Below are positions 1 to 7,855 of a stretch of DNA of 31,189 bases, in pieces. The stretch comes from Candidatus Bipolaricaulota bacterium. Lineage in GTDB: Bacteria > Bipolaricaulota > Bipolaricaulia > RBG-16-55-9. The translations under genes were made by a program, and so were the position numbers. The notes below the pieces were generated by a model that made no database searches, was not told where the DNA came from, and saw only the letters and a program-made list of their open reading frames with translations. Positions within the stretch are counted from its first letter, which is position 1. The number at the start of each line of letters is the position of its first letter. The stretch lies in the NCBI GenBank assembly GCA_018609825.1, contig JAHEOA010000079.1, positions 1 through 31,189 on the forward strand, in the 5' to 3' direction.

Positions 1-2
1 CC

Positions 3-935
3 GCCCATCTCATGACATGCGCAGCCTGCCGCGAGCGCTTTCGGCAGCTGAGGACCGCCCCCGAGCCGTCATCGAGGGCGCTGGCCGGCCGAATCCGCGA
101 CTGGACCGTCGCCGTTCGCGGCGCGTTCCGGCCCATGCCACGGCCGGCGATGGTGGCCATGGCGGCCCAGTCGGTCGTCATCGTCGGCATGGTCGCCGCA
201 CTTCTGTTGGGCCCCTTGGGGATAAACCAACCGAGCGATTCGACGCCCGAGGCGGCCCAGGCGACGTCCTCCGCGCCGCCGGAGCCACAGGCAGAGACGC
301 AGCGTACGCCTCCGGAGGGCCGGTCTCGTGAGACCGCTCCCGAGGACGCGGACCCGTCGACGGCGGAGGCGTCCATGCCGGAGCCCATGGCGGAGCGGAT
401 CCGGATTCTGGCCAGCAGCAACGATCCCGAGGCCCGACTGGTGGCCGCGCGCGAACTGCAGAACTGGTCCGATCCGAGCCTGGTGCCGGAACTGACCCGC
501 CTCTATCGCCAGGAGTCGCATCCCCAGGTTCAGCAGGCACTGCGCAGCGCCATCAACGCCATCGCGAGCAACATGGCGACCCAGTACGACAGCGCGCTCC
601 AAGCCATTCGGGAGTTTGAGGGCTCGACGGGCAGGCAAGCGTCCGAGCTCATGGACCAAGTCGAGCGGCAGCTGGGTGAGCTCTTCAGCGAGGCGGGTCC
701 GTCTCTGCCGGACAGCGGGCGAGCGGAGTACGGCGGGTCGCTCGTCTGCACGGCGTCCGCGGGGTTGACGCTCGCGCAGTTGCGGCAGCTCAGTAACGAG
801 CTCGGCGGAATGATGGTCGTCGACCAGTCGCTTCCGTCGGAAAGCTTCCGCATGCGGGTGCCGATCTCGGCCGGCCTCAATGAGACGTTGCGCGAGCTGG
901 AAACCGAGATGGACCTGCGGTGCTACCAAGAGTAA
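3..935 (+). CDS. anti-sigma-factor-like zinc-finger membrane protein with HEAT-like repeats, 5' partial
   Basis: The reading frame is open to the window edge. Its first codons read A-H-L-M-T-C-A-A-C, the HxxxCxxC half of a zf-HC2 (ZAS) anti-sigma zinc finger, so the true start lies upstream and the ATG at 12 is internal. A single membrane segment follows (about residues 44-70 from that ATG, MVAMAAQSVVIVGMVAALLL), then an acidic/proline-rich linker. Residues about 125-190 (ERIRILASSNDPEARLVAAR and on) resemble HEAT/armadillo helices. The C-terminal ~60 residues (from GGSLVCTASA) form an unassigned domain. In known zf-HC2 proteins the zinc finger faces the cytoplasm and holds an ECF sigma factor; the partner would be expected just upstream, outside the window. 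The zinc-finger assignment rests on one motif half plus the membrane segment. The repeat domain is inferred from helix periodicity. Confidence 0.72.
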   Translation, partial: AHLMTCAACRERFRQLRTAPEPSSRALAGRIRDWTVAVRGAFRPMPRPAMVAMAAQSVVIVGMVAALLLGPLGINQPSDSTPEAAQATSSAPPEPQAETQRTPPEGRSRETAPEDADPSTAEASMPEPMAERIRILASSNDPEARLVAARELQNWSDPSLVPELTRLYRQESHPQVQQALRSAINAIASNMATQYDSALQAIREFEGSTGRQASELMDQVERQLGELFSEAGPSLPDSGRAEYGGSLVCTASAGLTLAQLRQLSNELGGMMVVDQSLPSESFRMRVPISAGLNETLRELETEMDLRCYQE

Positions 936-962
936 CAGCTACTCGGCCGGCGGGGCTGGCCG

Positions 963-1472
963 CTACGACTGCCGGGCCACCAGTTGCTCGTACCGCGCGC
1001 GCCAGGCCGGATCGAACGGGCCCTCGAGGCGCTCGATCATCTCGATTAGCCCCATGAGCCCCTCTTGCGAGGTGGCCACGTCGGCCTCATCCAGCGCCGC
1101 GTAATCGCCGTGTTCCAGGATTTCGTATTCCAAGCCGGGCGCCACCTGAAGATCCAGCCCCAGTGAGACGAGTTCGAGCCGTGCCTCGCCCTCAACCCAG
1201 CGGAGCGGGCGGATCACGCGTCCGTAGAGCTCTTGCAGAGCCCAATGCTCGTCGTAGATCGCCGCGACGGTATAGGGCACCTCGCTCCAGTAGAACTCAA
1301 TCGACTGATTCGTCACGGGCGCTTCGGTGCCCTGGGAAATGAACTCCAGCGGACGCTCCCACGCCCCGTGGACGACGAACAGCCCTTCCTCCTCAACCAG
1401 TTCACGGACGGGCCAGCGGTACTTGGGCCGCTCGCGCGGATTCAGGACGTGGACGTCGATGGGGTCGGTCAT
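963..1472 (-). CDS. DUF402 family protein
   Basis: 169 residues. The core RPLRWVEGEARLELVSLGLD followed by LQVAPGLEYEILEHGDYAAL matches the DUF402 fold (FomD / nucleoside di- and triphosphatase-like family). Members whose activity is known hydrolyse nucleoside di- or triphosphates or a CMP-linked intermediate using metal held by Asp/Glu residues; the exact substrate here cannot be told. The start ATG overlaps the stop of the upstream MBL-fold gene (ATGA, 1469-1472), so translation is probably coupled and it is the last gene of the icd operon. It ends 27 bases from the convergent end of the anti-sigma-like gene. The family call is fairly sure; function is open. Confidence 0.75.
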   Translation of the reverse strand: MTDPIDVHVLNPRERPKYRWPVRELVEEEGLFVVHGAWERPLEFISQGTEAPVTNQSIEFYWSEVPYTVAAIYDEHWALQELYGRVIRPLRWVEGEARLELVSLGLDLQVAPGLEYEILEHGDYAALDEADVATSQEGLMGLIEMIERLEGPFDPAWRARYEQLVARQS

Positions 1473-2380
1473 GATCGGTGTTTGTTGAGATAGATCAGCA
1501 CGCCCTGGACGTTCATCTCGATCTCGGCGCGCAGGCCTTCGGGCCCGTAGGCGCTCGCCAGCGCGGGGTCCGCCTGCTCGACGAAGTGGTCCTTGACGGC
1601 CTGTTCATCGCCCAGCTCGTCCAGCTTCTGCTCGATCGACGTCACCCACTGGCGGAGCAAACGCTCGTGCTCGTCGATCAACGCCGCTGGCTGTTGATGG
1701 GGACCGAAGTGGGTGAAGTAGAGCCAATCGAGATCCAGTTCGCGCAGGCGCTCGTGCGTGCTGAGCCAGTCGTCGAGGTGGAACTGGGGCGGCGGGGTCG
1801 TCATCTGGAAGCCAGCCAGATGGGGCCGATAGATCCCGAGGGCGTCGCCGGTGAACAGCCCCTTCGTCTTGGGCTCGTGGAAACTGGCGTGGTGCGGCGC
1901 ATGGCCCGGCGTGTCCAGGACGTTGAGCGCGTAGCCGTCACCGAGGTCGAACGACTCGCCGCCCTCGAGCGAGATGAGTCGATCTTCAGCGACGGGCTTC
2001 ATGTCGCCGTAGTGTTGGAAGTTCGGCCCGACTGCCCGGGCGACGCTCTTGACGAGCTTGCTCGGGTCGGCCAGGTGGGGCGCGCCGACGTGGTGGCACA
2101 GCACCTGGGCGTTCGGACATGCCTCGGCCAGATACCCGGCCCCACCGGCATGGTCCATGTGGACGTGGGTGGGCGCGACGTAGGCCACGTCCTCGGGCGC
2201 GATGCCGACCTCGTCGAGCGCAGCAAGGGCCTTGTCCGTCGTGTGCGAGAACGCCGTCTCGATGATGGCCGGGATCGGAACCCGCAGAATATAGAGCCCG
2301 CCGTAGCGGGACTGGCCCATCATCTGCGCATCGACGACAAACAGGTTCTCGTCCGCAGGAACCGACTGAGCGACCCTCAT
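1469..2380 (-). CDS. MBL-fold metallo-hydrolase
   Basis: 303 residues from the ATG at 2380, which overlaps the icd stop (ATGA, 2377-2380). A longer frame extends upstream, but it lies inside icd and is Arg-rich shadow sequence, so I chose 2380. The metal-binding motif [10 protein letters not shown] (HxHxDH) is near residue 75. A second His site is in [12 protein letters not shown], an Asp ligand in FTGDALG, and a late His in YFTHFGPH: the ligand set of a glyoxalase-II-like binuclear metallo-beta-lactamase fold. It has no signal peptide and should be cytoplasmic. The substrate is unknown; this family includes thioester hydrolases, lactonases and others. Lying between icd and the DUF402 gene with overlaps on both sides implies fixed co-expression, not necessarily a shared pathway. 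Confidence 0.85.
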   Translation of the reverse strand: MRVAQSVPADENLFVVDAQMMGQSRYGGLYILRVPIPAIIETAFSHTTDKALAALDEVGIAPEDVAYVAPTHVHMDHAGGAGYLAEACPNAQVLCHHVGAPHLADPSKLVKSVARAVGPNFQHYGDMKPVAEDRLISLEGGESFDLGDGYALNVLDTPGHAPHHASFHEPKTKGLFTGDALGIYRPHLAGFQMTTPPPQFHLDDWLSTHERLRELDLDWLYFTHFGPHQQPAALIDEHERLLRQWVTSIEQKLDELGDEQAVKDHFVEQADPALASAYGPEGLRAEIEMNVQGVLIYLNKHRS

Positions 2381-3624
2381 TCCAGGTTCTCGACGATCGC
2401 CTCGGCGTACTCGCTGGTCGCCAGCTTCTCGGCGCCGTCCATCTGGCGCTCCAAGTCGTAGGTGACCCGCTTCTGCGATATGGTCGCGTCGATGGCGGTC
2501 TGCACGGCTTGGGCCGCTTCGTCCCAGCCCATGTGCTCCAGCATCATCACGCCCGACAGCAGCAGCGCCGTCGGGTTGGCCTTGTCGGTACCGGCGTGCT
2601 TCGGAGCCGATCCGTGCGTGGCCTCGAAGAGCCCGATCTCGTCGCCGATGTTGGCGCCGGCGGCGATGCCGACCCCGCCCACCATCGCTGCGCAAGCGTC
2701 GCTGAGATAGTCGCCGTTCAGGTTCGGCGTGGCGAGGACGTCAAACTCATCGGCCCGTGTCAGCGCGTGCTGGAACATGATGTCGGCGATCCGGTCCTTC
2801 ATGACGACTTTTCCAGTGGGCGGTTCGCCGTCGTGCTGTTCCCACACGGCGTCCTCGGTGATCGTGTCGTTGGGGAACTCCTCCGCGGCCAGATCGTAGC
2901 CCCACTGCATGAACGCGCCCTCGGTGAATTTCATGATATTCCCTTTATGGACGAGGGTCACGCTCTCGCGGTTGCGCTGGAGCGCGTACTGGATCGCCTT
3001 CCGCACAAGCCGCTTCGAACCGTGGACGCTGATCGGTTTGACGCCGAGGCCCGAATCATCCCGAACGTCGATGCCGAACTCGTCGTGGAGGTATGCGATC
3101 ACCTTCTTGACCTCGGCCGAGCCCTGCTCCCATTCGATGCCGGAGTAGACGTCCTCCGTGTTTTCGCGGAATACGACGAAGTTGACCTTCTCCGGTTCCT
3201 TCAGAGGGCTCGGCATCCCGGGAATGTAGCGGACCGGTCGGATGCAGGCGTAGAGGTCGAGCACCTTGCGCAGCGTCACGTTCAGGCTCCGATACCCCGA
3301 ACCGACGGGCGTCGTCAGCGGACCCTTGATGGCGACCTTGAAGTCGCGCACGGCGTCGAACGTCTCGGTGGGCAGGACCTCGCCGGTGGCCTCTTGGCCC
3401 TTCTCGCCGGCGAAGATCTCCATCCACTCGATCTGGCGCTGTCCCCCGTAGGCGTGCTCCATCGCGGCGTCGAGGACGCGTCGCGTGGCGGGCCAGATGT
3501 CGGTGCCGATGCCGTCGCCCTCTATGAAGGGAATGACCGGGTGATTGGGCACGTGCAGCTGGCCGTCGGCCGAGGTGATGCGCTCGCCGACATCCGGTAT
3601 TTGAGCATGCGTGTAGTGGCTCAT
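2377..3624 (-). CDS. icd: NADP-type isocitrate dehydrogenase
   Basis: 415 residues, close to the E. coli enzyme (416). It catalyses oxidative decarboxylation of isocitrate to 2-oxoglutarate in the TCA cycle. The start at 3624 ([10 protein letters not shown]) is chosen over an ATG eight codons upstream because AGGAGG lies 11 nt before it. Visible landmarks are [12 protein letters not shown] at the N-terminus, [20 protein letters not shown] with the substrate-binding/phosphorylatable Ser and Arg residues, [24 protein letters not shown] and the C-terminal [11 protein letters not shown]. In that last motif the Lys that binds the NADP 2'-phosphate in E. coli is kept, while the next Tyr is His. The downstream Tyr and Arg of VTYDLERQM that also favour NADP are present. 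It is first gene of an operon with an MBL hydrolase and DUF402 gene, behind its own promoter. Confidence 0.97.
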   Translation of the reverse strand: MSHYTHAQIPDVGERITSADGQLHVPNHPVIPFIEGDGIGTDIWPATRRVLDAAMEHAYGGQRQIEWMEIFAGEKGQEATGEVLPTETFDAVRDFKVAIKGPLTTPVGSGYRSLNVTLRKVLDLYACIRPVRYIPGMPSPLKEPEKVNFVVFRENTEDVYSGIEWEQGSAEVKKVIAYLHDEFGIDVRDDSGLGVKPISVHGSKRLVRKAIQYALQRNRESVTLVHKGNIMKFTEGAFMQWGYDLAAEEFPNDTITEDAVWEQHDGEPPTGKVVMKDRIADIMFQHALTRADEFDVLATPNLNGDYLSDACAAMVGGVGIAAGANIGDEIGLFEATHGSAPKHAGTDKANPTALLLSGVMMLEHMGWDEAAQAVQTAIDATISQKRVTYDLERQMDGAEKLATSEYAEAIVENLE

Positions 3625-3673
3625 GCGGATTGCTTCCTCCTCAGGCATTGATAAGCAGATGAATTCGTCTTTA

Positions 3674-3703
3674 AGCGTACTCGATGGACGAGGGCACCAT
3701 CAA
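3674..3703 (-). promoter_or_regulatory. sigma-70-type promoter of the icd operon
   Basis: On the minus strand, -35 TTGATG (3698-3703), an 18-nt spacer and -10 TACGCT (3674-3679). It would start transcription about 40 nt before the icd ATG, leaving room for the AGGAGG site. It is divergent from the HD-protein promoter. Confidence 0.55.
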
Positions 3704-3744
3704 GCCCCGGTCGGATTCCTCTGGGGGGTTCATTCGGTCGTCTG

Positions 3745-3773
3745 TCGACAATGTCGTTGATGCCCTGTACGCT
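3745..3773 (+). promoter_or_regulatory. promoter of the HD-phosphohydrolase gene (near-leaderless)
   Basis: -35 TCGACA (3745-3750), a 17-nt spacer, -10 TACGCT (3768-3773). Only 10 nt separate the -10 from the ATG at 3784 and no Shine-Dalgarno is visible, so the transcript probably starts within a few bases of the start codon. Confidence 0.55.
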
Positions 3774-3783
3774 TGAACCCGCC

Positions 3784-5082
3784 ATGGACAAGGTCTTCCG
3801 CGATCCCGTCCACAACCTTCTGGGCTTCGATCGGGAGCGCGATCAGCTCGTGCTGGATCTGATCGAGACGCGCGAGGTCCAACGGCTGCGCAACATCAAG
3901 CTGATGGGCACGAGCTACGTCGTCTATCCCGGGGCCGACCACAATCGCTTTTCGCACTCGCTCGGCGCGACGTTCCTCATGAAGCGGGTCGTCGATCACA
4001 TGGCGACGCTGGGCCAGGACCCGTCGTATCAGCACCTGGTGGAGGAGCTGCGCGAGCATCGCGAGCTGATGATGGCCGCGGCGATCTGTCACGACATCGG
4101 GCACTATCCGTTTTCCCATCTATTGGAAAGTTTCACCTCCGAGCACCATGAGCGCTGGACGGCTCGCCTGCTGCGCGATCCCGACAGCGACGTCCATGGG
4201 GTTCTTAAAGCCGCTCACCCCGACTATCCCGAGTGGATCGCGCAGATCGTGGAACGGAGGTTTACGCCATCGTTTGCGGTCAAGCTGATATCGAGCCAAT
4301 TGGACGTCGATCGCATGGACTATCTGCTCCGTGACAGCGTCCACACGGGCGTCGGCTACGGGCGCTTCGACCTGGAGTGGCTCCTGCACAGCCTGCGGAT
4401 CGTGCCGCGCGCGGACGACTGGGAGATCGCCATCGATCAGGAGAAGGGCGTCCGCGCCGTGGAGAGCTACGTGCTGGCCCGCTACTACATGTACCAGCAG
4501 GTCTATCATCACAAGACGGGTCGCGCGGCGTCAGCGATGCTGATCCGCCTGCTCCAGCGGGCCGCCGAACTTGTCCGATCCGAAACGGAACTCTTTCTGA
4601 CGGAGCCGCTTCGCAAGCTGCTGTGCGAAGTTCGGACGCTCAGCGTCGACGAGTTCGTCTGCCTGGATGACGTGGCGCTCACATATGCCGTGCGCCGATG
4701 GACCGAAGCCGCCGACCCGATCCTCGCTGACCTGGCCCGACGATTCCTCGAGCGCAAGGTTTTCAAAACCATTCCGATCGAGCCGGGCCGCTACGAGATG
4801 ATGCGGGACGACCTTGCCGAGGTCGCCCAATCCCATGGCTTCGATCCCTGCTACTATCTCGTCCTGGATCGCGCCGTGAGCGACCCCTACAGCGACGGGC
4901 TCTTCAAGGCCTCTCGCGAGGAGGTCAGCGAAAGCATCTACCTCGTGGATCGGCGCATGCGCCTCCATGAGCTGAGCGAGCACTCCGAGCTGATCCGCGC
5001 GGTCACCAACCGCCTGACGACGCACGATCGACTCTGTCTGCCCGCCGAACTCCGTCCCCAGATCGAGGCGCTGCTCGGATGA
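3784..5082 (+). CDS. HD superfamily phosphohydrolase (COG1078 / dNTPase-like)
   Basis: 432 residues from the ATG at 3784 (MDKVFRDPVHN, the usual N-terminus of this family). An in-frame ATG at 3751 lies within the predicted promoter and is rejected. The HD-domain metal ligands are visible: His in NRFSHSLGA (about residue 57), the HD pair in ICHDIGHYPFSH (about 103-107) and a late Asp in SQLDVDRMDYLLRDS. The family is related to SAMHD1 and bacterial dGTPases; members studied hydrolyse (d)NTPs to nucleoside and triphosphate, but the substrate range here is not predictable from sequence. It overlaps the next gene by 4 nt (ATGA), giving a two-gene phosphohydrolase operon. Cytoplasmic. Confidence 0.9.
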   Translation: MDKVFRDPVHNLLGFDRERDQLVLDLIETREVQRLRNIKLMGTSYVVYPGADHNRFSHSLGATFLMKRVVDHMATLGQDPSYQHLVEELREHRELMMAAAICHDIGHYPFSHLLESFTSEHHERWTARLLRDPDSDVHGVLKAAHPDYPEWIAQIVERRFTPSFAVKLISSQLDVDRMDYLLRDSVHTGVGYGRFDLEWLLHSLRIVPRADDWEIAIDQEKGVRAVESYVLARYYMYQQVYHHKTGRAASAMLIRLLQRAAELVRSETELFLTEPLRKLLCEVRTLSVDEFVCLDDVALTYAVRRWTEAADPILADLARRFLERKVFKTIPIEPGRYEMMRDDLAEVAQSHGFDPCYYLVLDRAVSDPYSDGLFKASREEVSESIYLVDRRMRLHELSEHSELIRAVTNRLTTHDRLCLPAELRPQIEALLG

Positions 5083-5720
5083 GGACCCTCGTCTGCGACA
5101 TCGACAACACGATCGCCGACGCGCGCCCCCGACTGGCGCGGTCGTTGGAAGCGATCGGGCGACCGGAGCTGGTCCCGACCGCGTTCAACGACTACGGCGG
5201 CTTCGAGCCGTTCGTGACGACCGACGAACATCGACGTCTGTTCGGGATCTTCCTCTCCGAGAGGTTCATGGCGTTGGACGAGCCCATGCCGCACGCGGCC
5301 GAGGTTCTGTCGGCGTGGACAGGTCGAGGCTATCGCTTGGTCTATCTGACGGGGCGCCACGACGGCGCCGACGACTCGATGCGGGGCGGCACGGAATCGT
5401 GGCTGCGGGAGCACGGGTTCCCCCTCCCCGATGCGGCCGACGTCTCGCTGCGCATGAAGCCGCGTCGCGGGGTCGGTGACAGCGCCTACAAGCGGCAAGC
5501 CTTGGCAGAACTGGCAGCGACCGAGGCCCCATGGGCGGGCGTCGGCGATCTGCCCTACGAGGGCGCTCTCTACGGCGAGTTCGGCCTGCTGCCCATCCTG
5601 ACCGCCGAGCTGGGCTTGATTCGTGTGGAAAGACTCCGAGCGAGTCATCCCTCGGCCGTGATCGTCCACGACTGGGCGGAGCTCGAACGCCACCTCCTCC
5701 CATCCAACCCTGCGGCCTGA
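5079..5720 (+). CDS. HAD-family phosphatase
   Basis: 213 residues. Motif I is DIDNT (residues about 7-11: nucleophile Asp and general acid/base Asp), motif II is LTGR in YRLVYLTGRH, and a Lys (KRQAL) and GVGDLPYE follow as motifs III/IV. This pattern is the HAD superfamily of phosphate-monoester hydrolases, close in style to small acid-phosphatase/NIF-type members. The start overlaps the HD gene stop (ATGA at 5079-5082), implying translational coupling. The fold is fairly sure; the substrate is unknown. Confidence 0.8.
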   Translation: MRTLVCDIDNTIADARPRLARSLEAIGRPELVPTAFNDYGGFEPFVTTDEHRRLFGIFLSERFMALDEPMPHAAEVLSAWTGRGYRLVYLTGRHDGADDSMRGGTESWLREHGFPLPDAADVSLRMKPRRGVGDSAYKRQALAELAATEAPWAGVGDLPYEGALYGEFGLLPILTAELGLIRVERLRASHPSAVIVHDWAELERHLLPSNPAA

Positions 5721-5736
5721 ACCTCCCCCGATCCGT

Positions 5737-5796
5737 GGCTATATAGCCAACATACCATCGTTGATACGTACGATACTCTGACGGTCTTCCTGACGA
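5737..5796. promoter_or_regulatory. palindrome and direct repeats upstream of phnD
   Basis: The intergenic stretch 5721-5892 has a perfect 12-bp palindrome GGCTATATAGCC (5737-5748). It also has two copies of CTGACG (5778-5783 and 5790-5795) at a 12-bp period, and two ACGATAC copies (one near 5770, one near 5862). These are candidate operator elements for the transporter operon. They do not match the E. coli or Bacillus Pho box in a way I can defend. Confidence 0.3.
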
Positions 5797-5828
5797 GATA
5801 AACTTATGATCACGGCGTTTGCATGCCC

Positions 5829-5858
5829 TTGACGGGCCTTTGTGAGTGGGCTTATAGT
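5829..5858 (+). promoter_or_regulatory. sigma-70-type promoter of the phnDCE operon
   Basis: -35 TTGACG (5829-5834), an 18-nt spacer and -10 TATAGT (5853-5858), or a 17-nt spacer to TTATAG. Transcription would start near 5865. The Shine-Dalgarno AGGAGGG (5878-5884) lies 8 nt before the phnD ATG. Confidence 0.6.
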
Positions 5859-5892
5859 TTGAACGATACGTCTCTATAGGAGGGACCACCAA

Positions 5893-6921
5893 ATGAGCAG
5901 CAGCCTTCGATGGGGCGGACGTGGAATCGTCTGCCTGTCACTCATCGCCGCGTTGGTCCTCGGGGCCTTCGGACCGAACGTGGCGATTCAAGCGCAGGAC
6001 GACGGCATCGTGCCGGAGGAGCTCGTCGTGGGCATGATTCCGTCCCGCGAGCCCGACGTCCTGTTGCCGGACCTGGAGCCGTTCGCGGATCTCCTCCTGG
6101 AGCGCCTCCAGGAGCGCGGGTTTGACATTCAGTCCGTGCGGGCCTTTGTGCCCGAGAGCGAGGCCGCCACGGTCGCCTCCCTCGGCACCGGCGAGGTCCA
6201 TGTCGGCTTCATGGGCCCGTTCAGCGCCGTCCAGGCCGAGCAGCAGGAGGGCGCTCGCATCCTCACCTCGAGCGTGCGCTTCGGCAACCTCTTCTACCGC
6301 GGCCAGCTGATGGCGAACCAGAGCCTCGGCGACCCGAACGAGGGGCCGTTCATCGGCAACTTCGACGACCTGGTGGAGGCCGTGCAGAACGGCGACCAGG
6401 TGACGATGAGCTACACCTCGACCGGCTCGACCAGCGGCTTCCTCTTCCCCTGCCTGAAGCTGGCGAACGCCGACGTCCTTCCGGGCAACCACGACAACTT
6501 CGACACGTTCGTAGCCGGCGGCCACAGCGCCAGCGGCCTGGCCGTGCTGCGCGGCGACGCCGACATCGGCTGGAGCTACGACGACGTCCGCCTGGACCTC
6601 GTGGGCCGGACGGCTGATACGGGTCTGCCGGAGGACATGCCGGAGATCGAGCAGGTCAGCGAGCTAACCACGCGCATCAAGCTGCTCGGCTATACCGACT
6701 ACATCCCGAACGATCCTCAGGTCGCCGCGGGCAACCTGAGTTCGGACCTGCAGACGGCGATTCAAGAAGAGCTCGTCAGCCTCTCCACCAGCGAGGCCGG
6801 AAGCCCGCTCTTGGAGAGCCTCATGGACGCCACGTCGCTGGAGCCGGTCGGCCCCTCGACCTTTGATGCCGTCCGGCAGGTCGTGGGCGAGATCCAGCCG
6901 ATCCGCGACAGCTGTCTGTAG
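5893..6921 (+). CDS. phnD: phosphonate/phosphate-type ABC transporter substrate-binding protein
   Basis: 342 residues with a Sec signal peptide (charged start, hydrophobic core CLSLIAALVLGAF, likely cleavage after AIQA near residue 33). There is no lipobox Cys, so the mature protein is secreted or periplasmic rather than a lipoprotein. The mature part opens VVGMIPSREPDVLLPDLEPF and continues GEVHVGFMGPFSAV and SYTSTGSTSGFLFP, the PhnD/PtxB-like type II binding-protein pattern in which the STSG loop holds the phosphoryl group. It is first gene of a complete phnD-phnC-phnE operon with a strong AGGAGGG site. No C-P lyase, phosphonatase or phosphite dehydrogenase gene is in the window, so phosphonate, phosphite or phosphate all remain possible cargo. 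Confidence 0.88.
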   Translation: MSSSLRWGGRGIVCLSLIAALVLGAFGPNVAIQAQDDGIVPEELVVGMIPSREPDVLLPDLEPFADLLLERLQERGFDIQSVRAFVPESEAATVASLGTGEVHVGFMGPFSAVQAEQQEGARILTSSVRFGNLFYRGQLMANQSLGDPNEGPFIGNFDDLVEAVQNGDQVTMSYTSTGSTSGFLFPCLKLANADVLPGNHDNFDTFVAGGHSASGLAVLRGDADIGWSYDDVRLDLVGRTADTGLPEDMPEIEQVSELTTRIKLLGYTDYIPNDPQVAAGNLSSDLQTAIQEELVSLSTSEAGSPLLESLMDATSLEPVGPSTFDAVRQVVGEIQPIRDSCL

Positions 6922-6980
6922 TTCCGAGTTGACAGGGACACAACCTGTGCCGCACGATCACGGAACGCCGGCGCGAAGCT

Positions 6981-7005
6981 GGGGAGATCCGGACCGGATC
7001 TCCCC
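6981..7005 (+). terminator. intercistronic hairpin between phnD and phnC
   Basis: A near-perfect inverted repeat with 12-nt arms (GGGGAGATCCGG / CCGGATCTCCCC) around a single base; folded, this gives a 10-11 bp GC-rich stem with a 3-5 nt loop. No T-run follows, so it is more likely an mRNA-stabilising or processing element, or a partial terminator, than a full terminator. It would favour more PhnD than PhnC/PhnE, as is common in binding-protein transport operons. Confidence 0.6.
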
Positions 7006-7022
7006 GCTCGCCCCCCGACAAC

Positions 7023-7838
7023 ATGGATGGCCAAGACCTGCTGCAGATTGAGAACCTCTCCGTCACGTACCCGAGCGGGGTTCGGGCGCTTGAGGACGTC
7101 AGCTTGAGCGTCCGCGAGGGCGAGTTCGTCGTCATTGCGGGCGTCAGCGGAGCCGGGAAGTCGACGCTATTGCGCTGCATCAACCGGCTGGTGGAGTACA
7201 CGGGCGCCGACCTGGAAGGCCGCATCCGCTTCGGCACCCAAGACATCCTGCAGCTCTCCTCGCGTCGCATGCGTCGTCTGCGGGCCGAGATCGGCATGAT
7301 CTTCCAGGAGTTCAACCTCGTCAAGCGCTCCAGCGTGCTCCGCAACGTCCTGGCCGGGCGCATCCCCAAAGTGGGAACGTGGCGCGCCCTGATGGGGCGA
7401 TTCCGCCCCTCCGACGTTGAGATCGCCTTGGCGTCGCTGGATCGCGTGGGCATCAAGGACAAAGCCGAGCAACGCGCGGACAAGCTCTCGGGCGGCCAGA
7501 TGCAGCGCGTCGGCATCGCCCGTGCCCTGGCCCAGGAGCCTCGCCTCATCCTCGCCGACGAGCCGGTGGCGTCGTTGGACCCGATCACCGCCCGCATCGT
7601 CATGGAGCACCTGAAGCAGATCAACGTCGAGTCGGGGATCACGACGATCGTCAATCTCCACGACACCGTTCTCGCCCAAGCGTTCGGCGATCGGATCATC
7701 GGCATCCGCGACGCACGGCTGATCTTCGACGAGCCCGTCGACGAGCTGGACGACGCCACGTTCGAGGAGGCCATCTACGGCGCGTCGCTTTCGGCGCACG
7801 AACACCGTCAGGTCTCGGAGCGTCGGCAGACGGCCTAG
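7023..7838 (+). CDS. phnC: phosphonate/phosphate-type ABC transporter ATP-binding protein
   Basis: 271 residues, a complete ABC ATPase: Walker [10 protein letters not shown] (about residues 40-48), Q-loop in IFQEFNLV, signature LSGGQMQR (155-162), Walker B LILADEP with SLDP D-loop (175-187) and switch His in NLHD (213). The N-terminus ([21 protein letters not shown]) and the arm around the Q-loop are PhnC-like. It energises uptake through the PhnE channel on the cytoplasmic face. No Shine-Dalgarno is seen before the ATG, which sits 17 nt after the intercistronic hairpin, so its translation may be weaker than that of phnD. Confidence 0.92.
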   Translation: MDGQDLLQIENLSVTYPSGVRALEDVSLSVREGEFVVIAGVSGAGKSTLLRCINRLVEYTGADLEGRIRFGTQDILQLSSRRMRRLRAEIGMIFQEFNLVKRSSVLRNVLAGRIPKVGTWRALMGRFRPSDVEIALASLDRVGIKDKAEQRADKLSGGQMQRVGIARALAQEPRLILADEPVASLDPITARIVMEHLKQINVESGITTIVNLHDTVLAQAFGDRIIGIRDARLIFDEPVDELDDATFEEAIYGASLSAHEHRQVSERRQTA

Positions 7839-7855
7839 CGCGAGATCGAGCGATC

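Noticed and set aside
69..929. Minus-strand frame opposite the anti-sigma-like gene
   Set aside because: His/Arg-rich shadow; the plus strand has the zinc-finger motif and membrane helix.
1478..3651. Plus-strand open frames opposite icd and the MBL hydrolase
   Set aside because: Antisense shadows; the minus-strand products carry complete catalytic motifs and coupled starts.
5778..5796. Pho box before phnD
   Set aside because: The CTGACG repeats are spaced 12 bp, not the 11 bp of known Pho boxes, and the sequence does not match; listed only as a possible operator.
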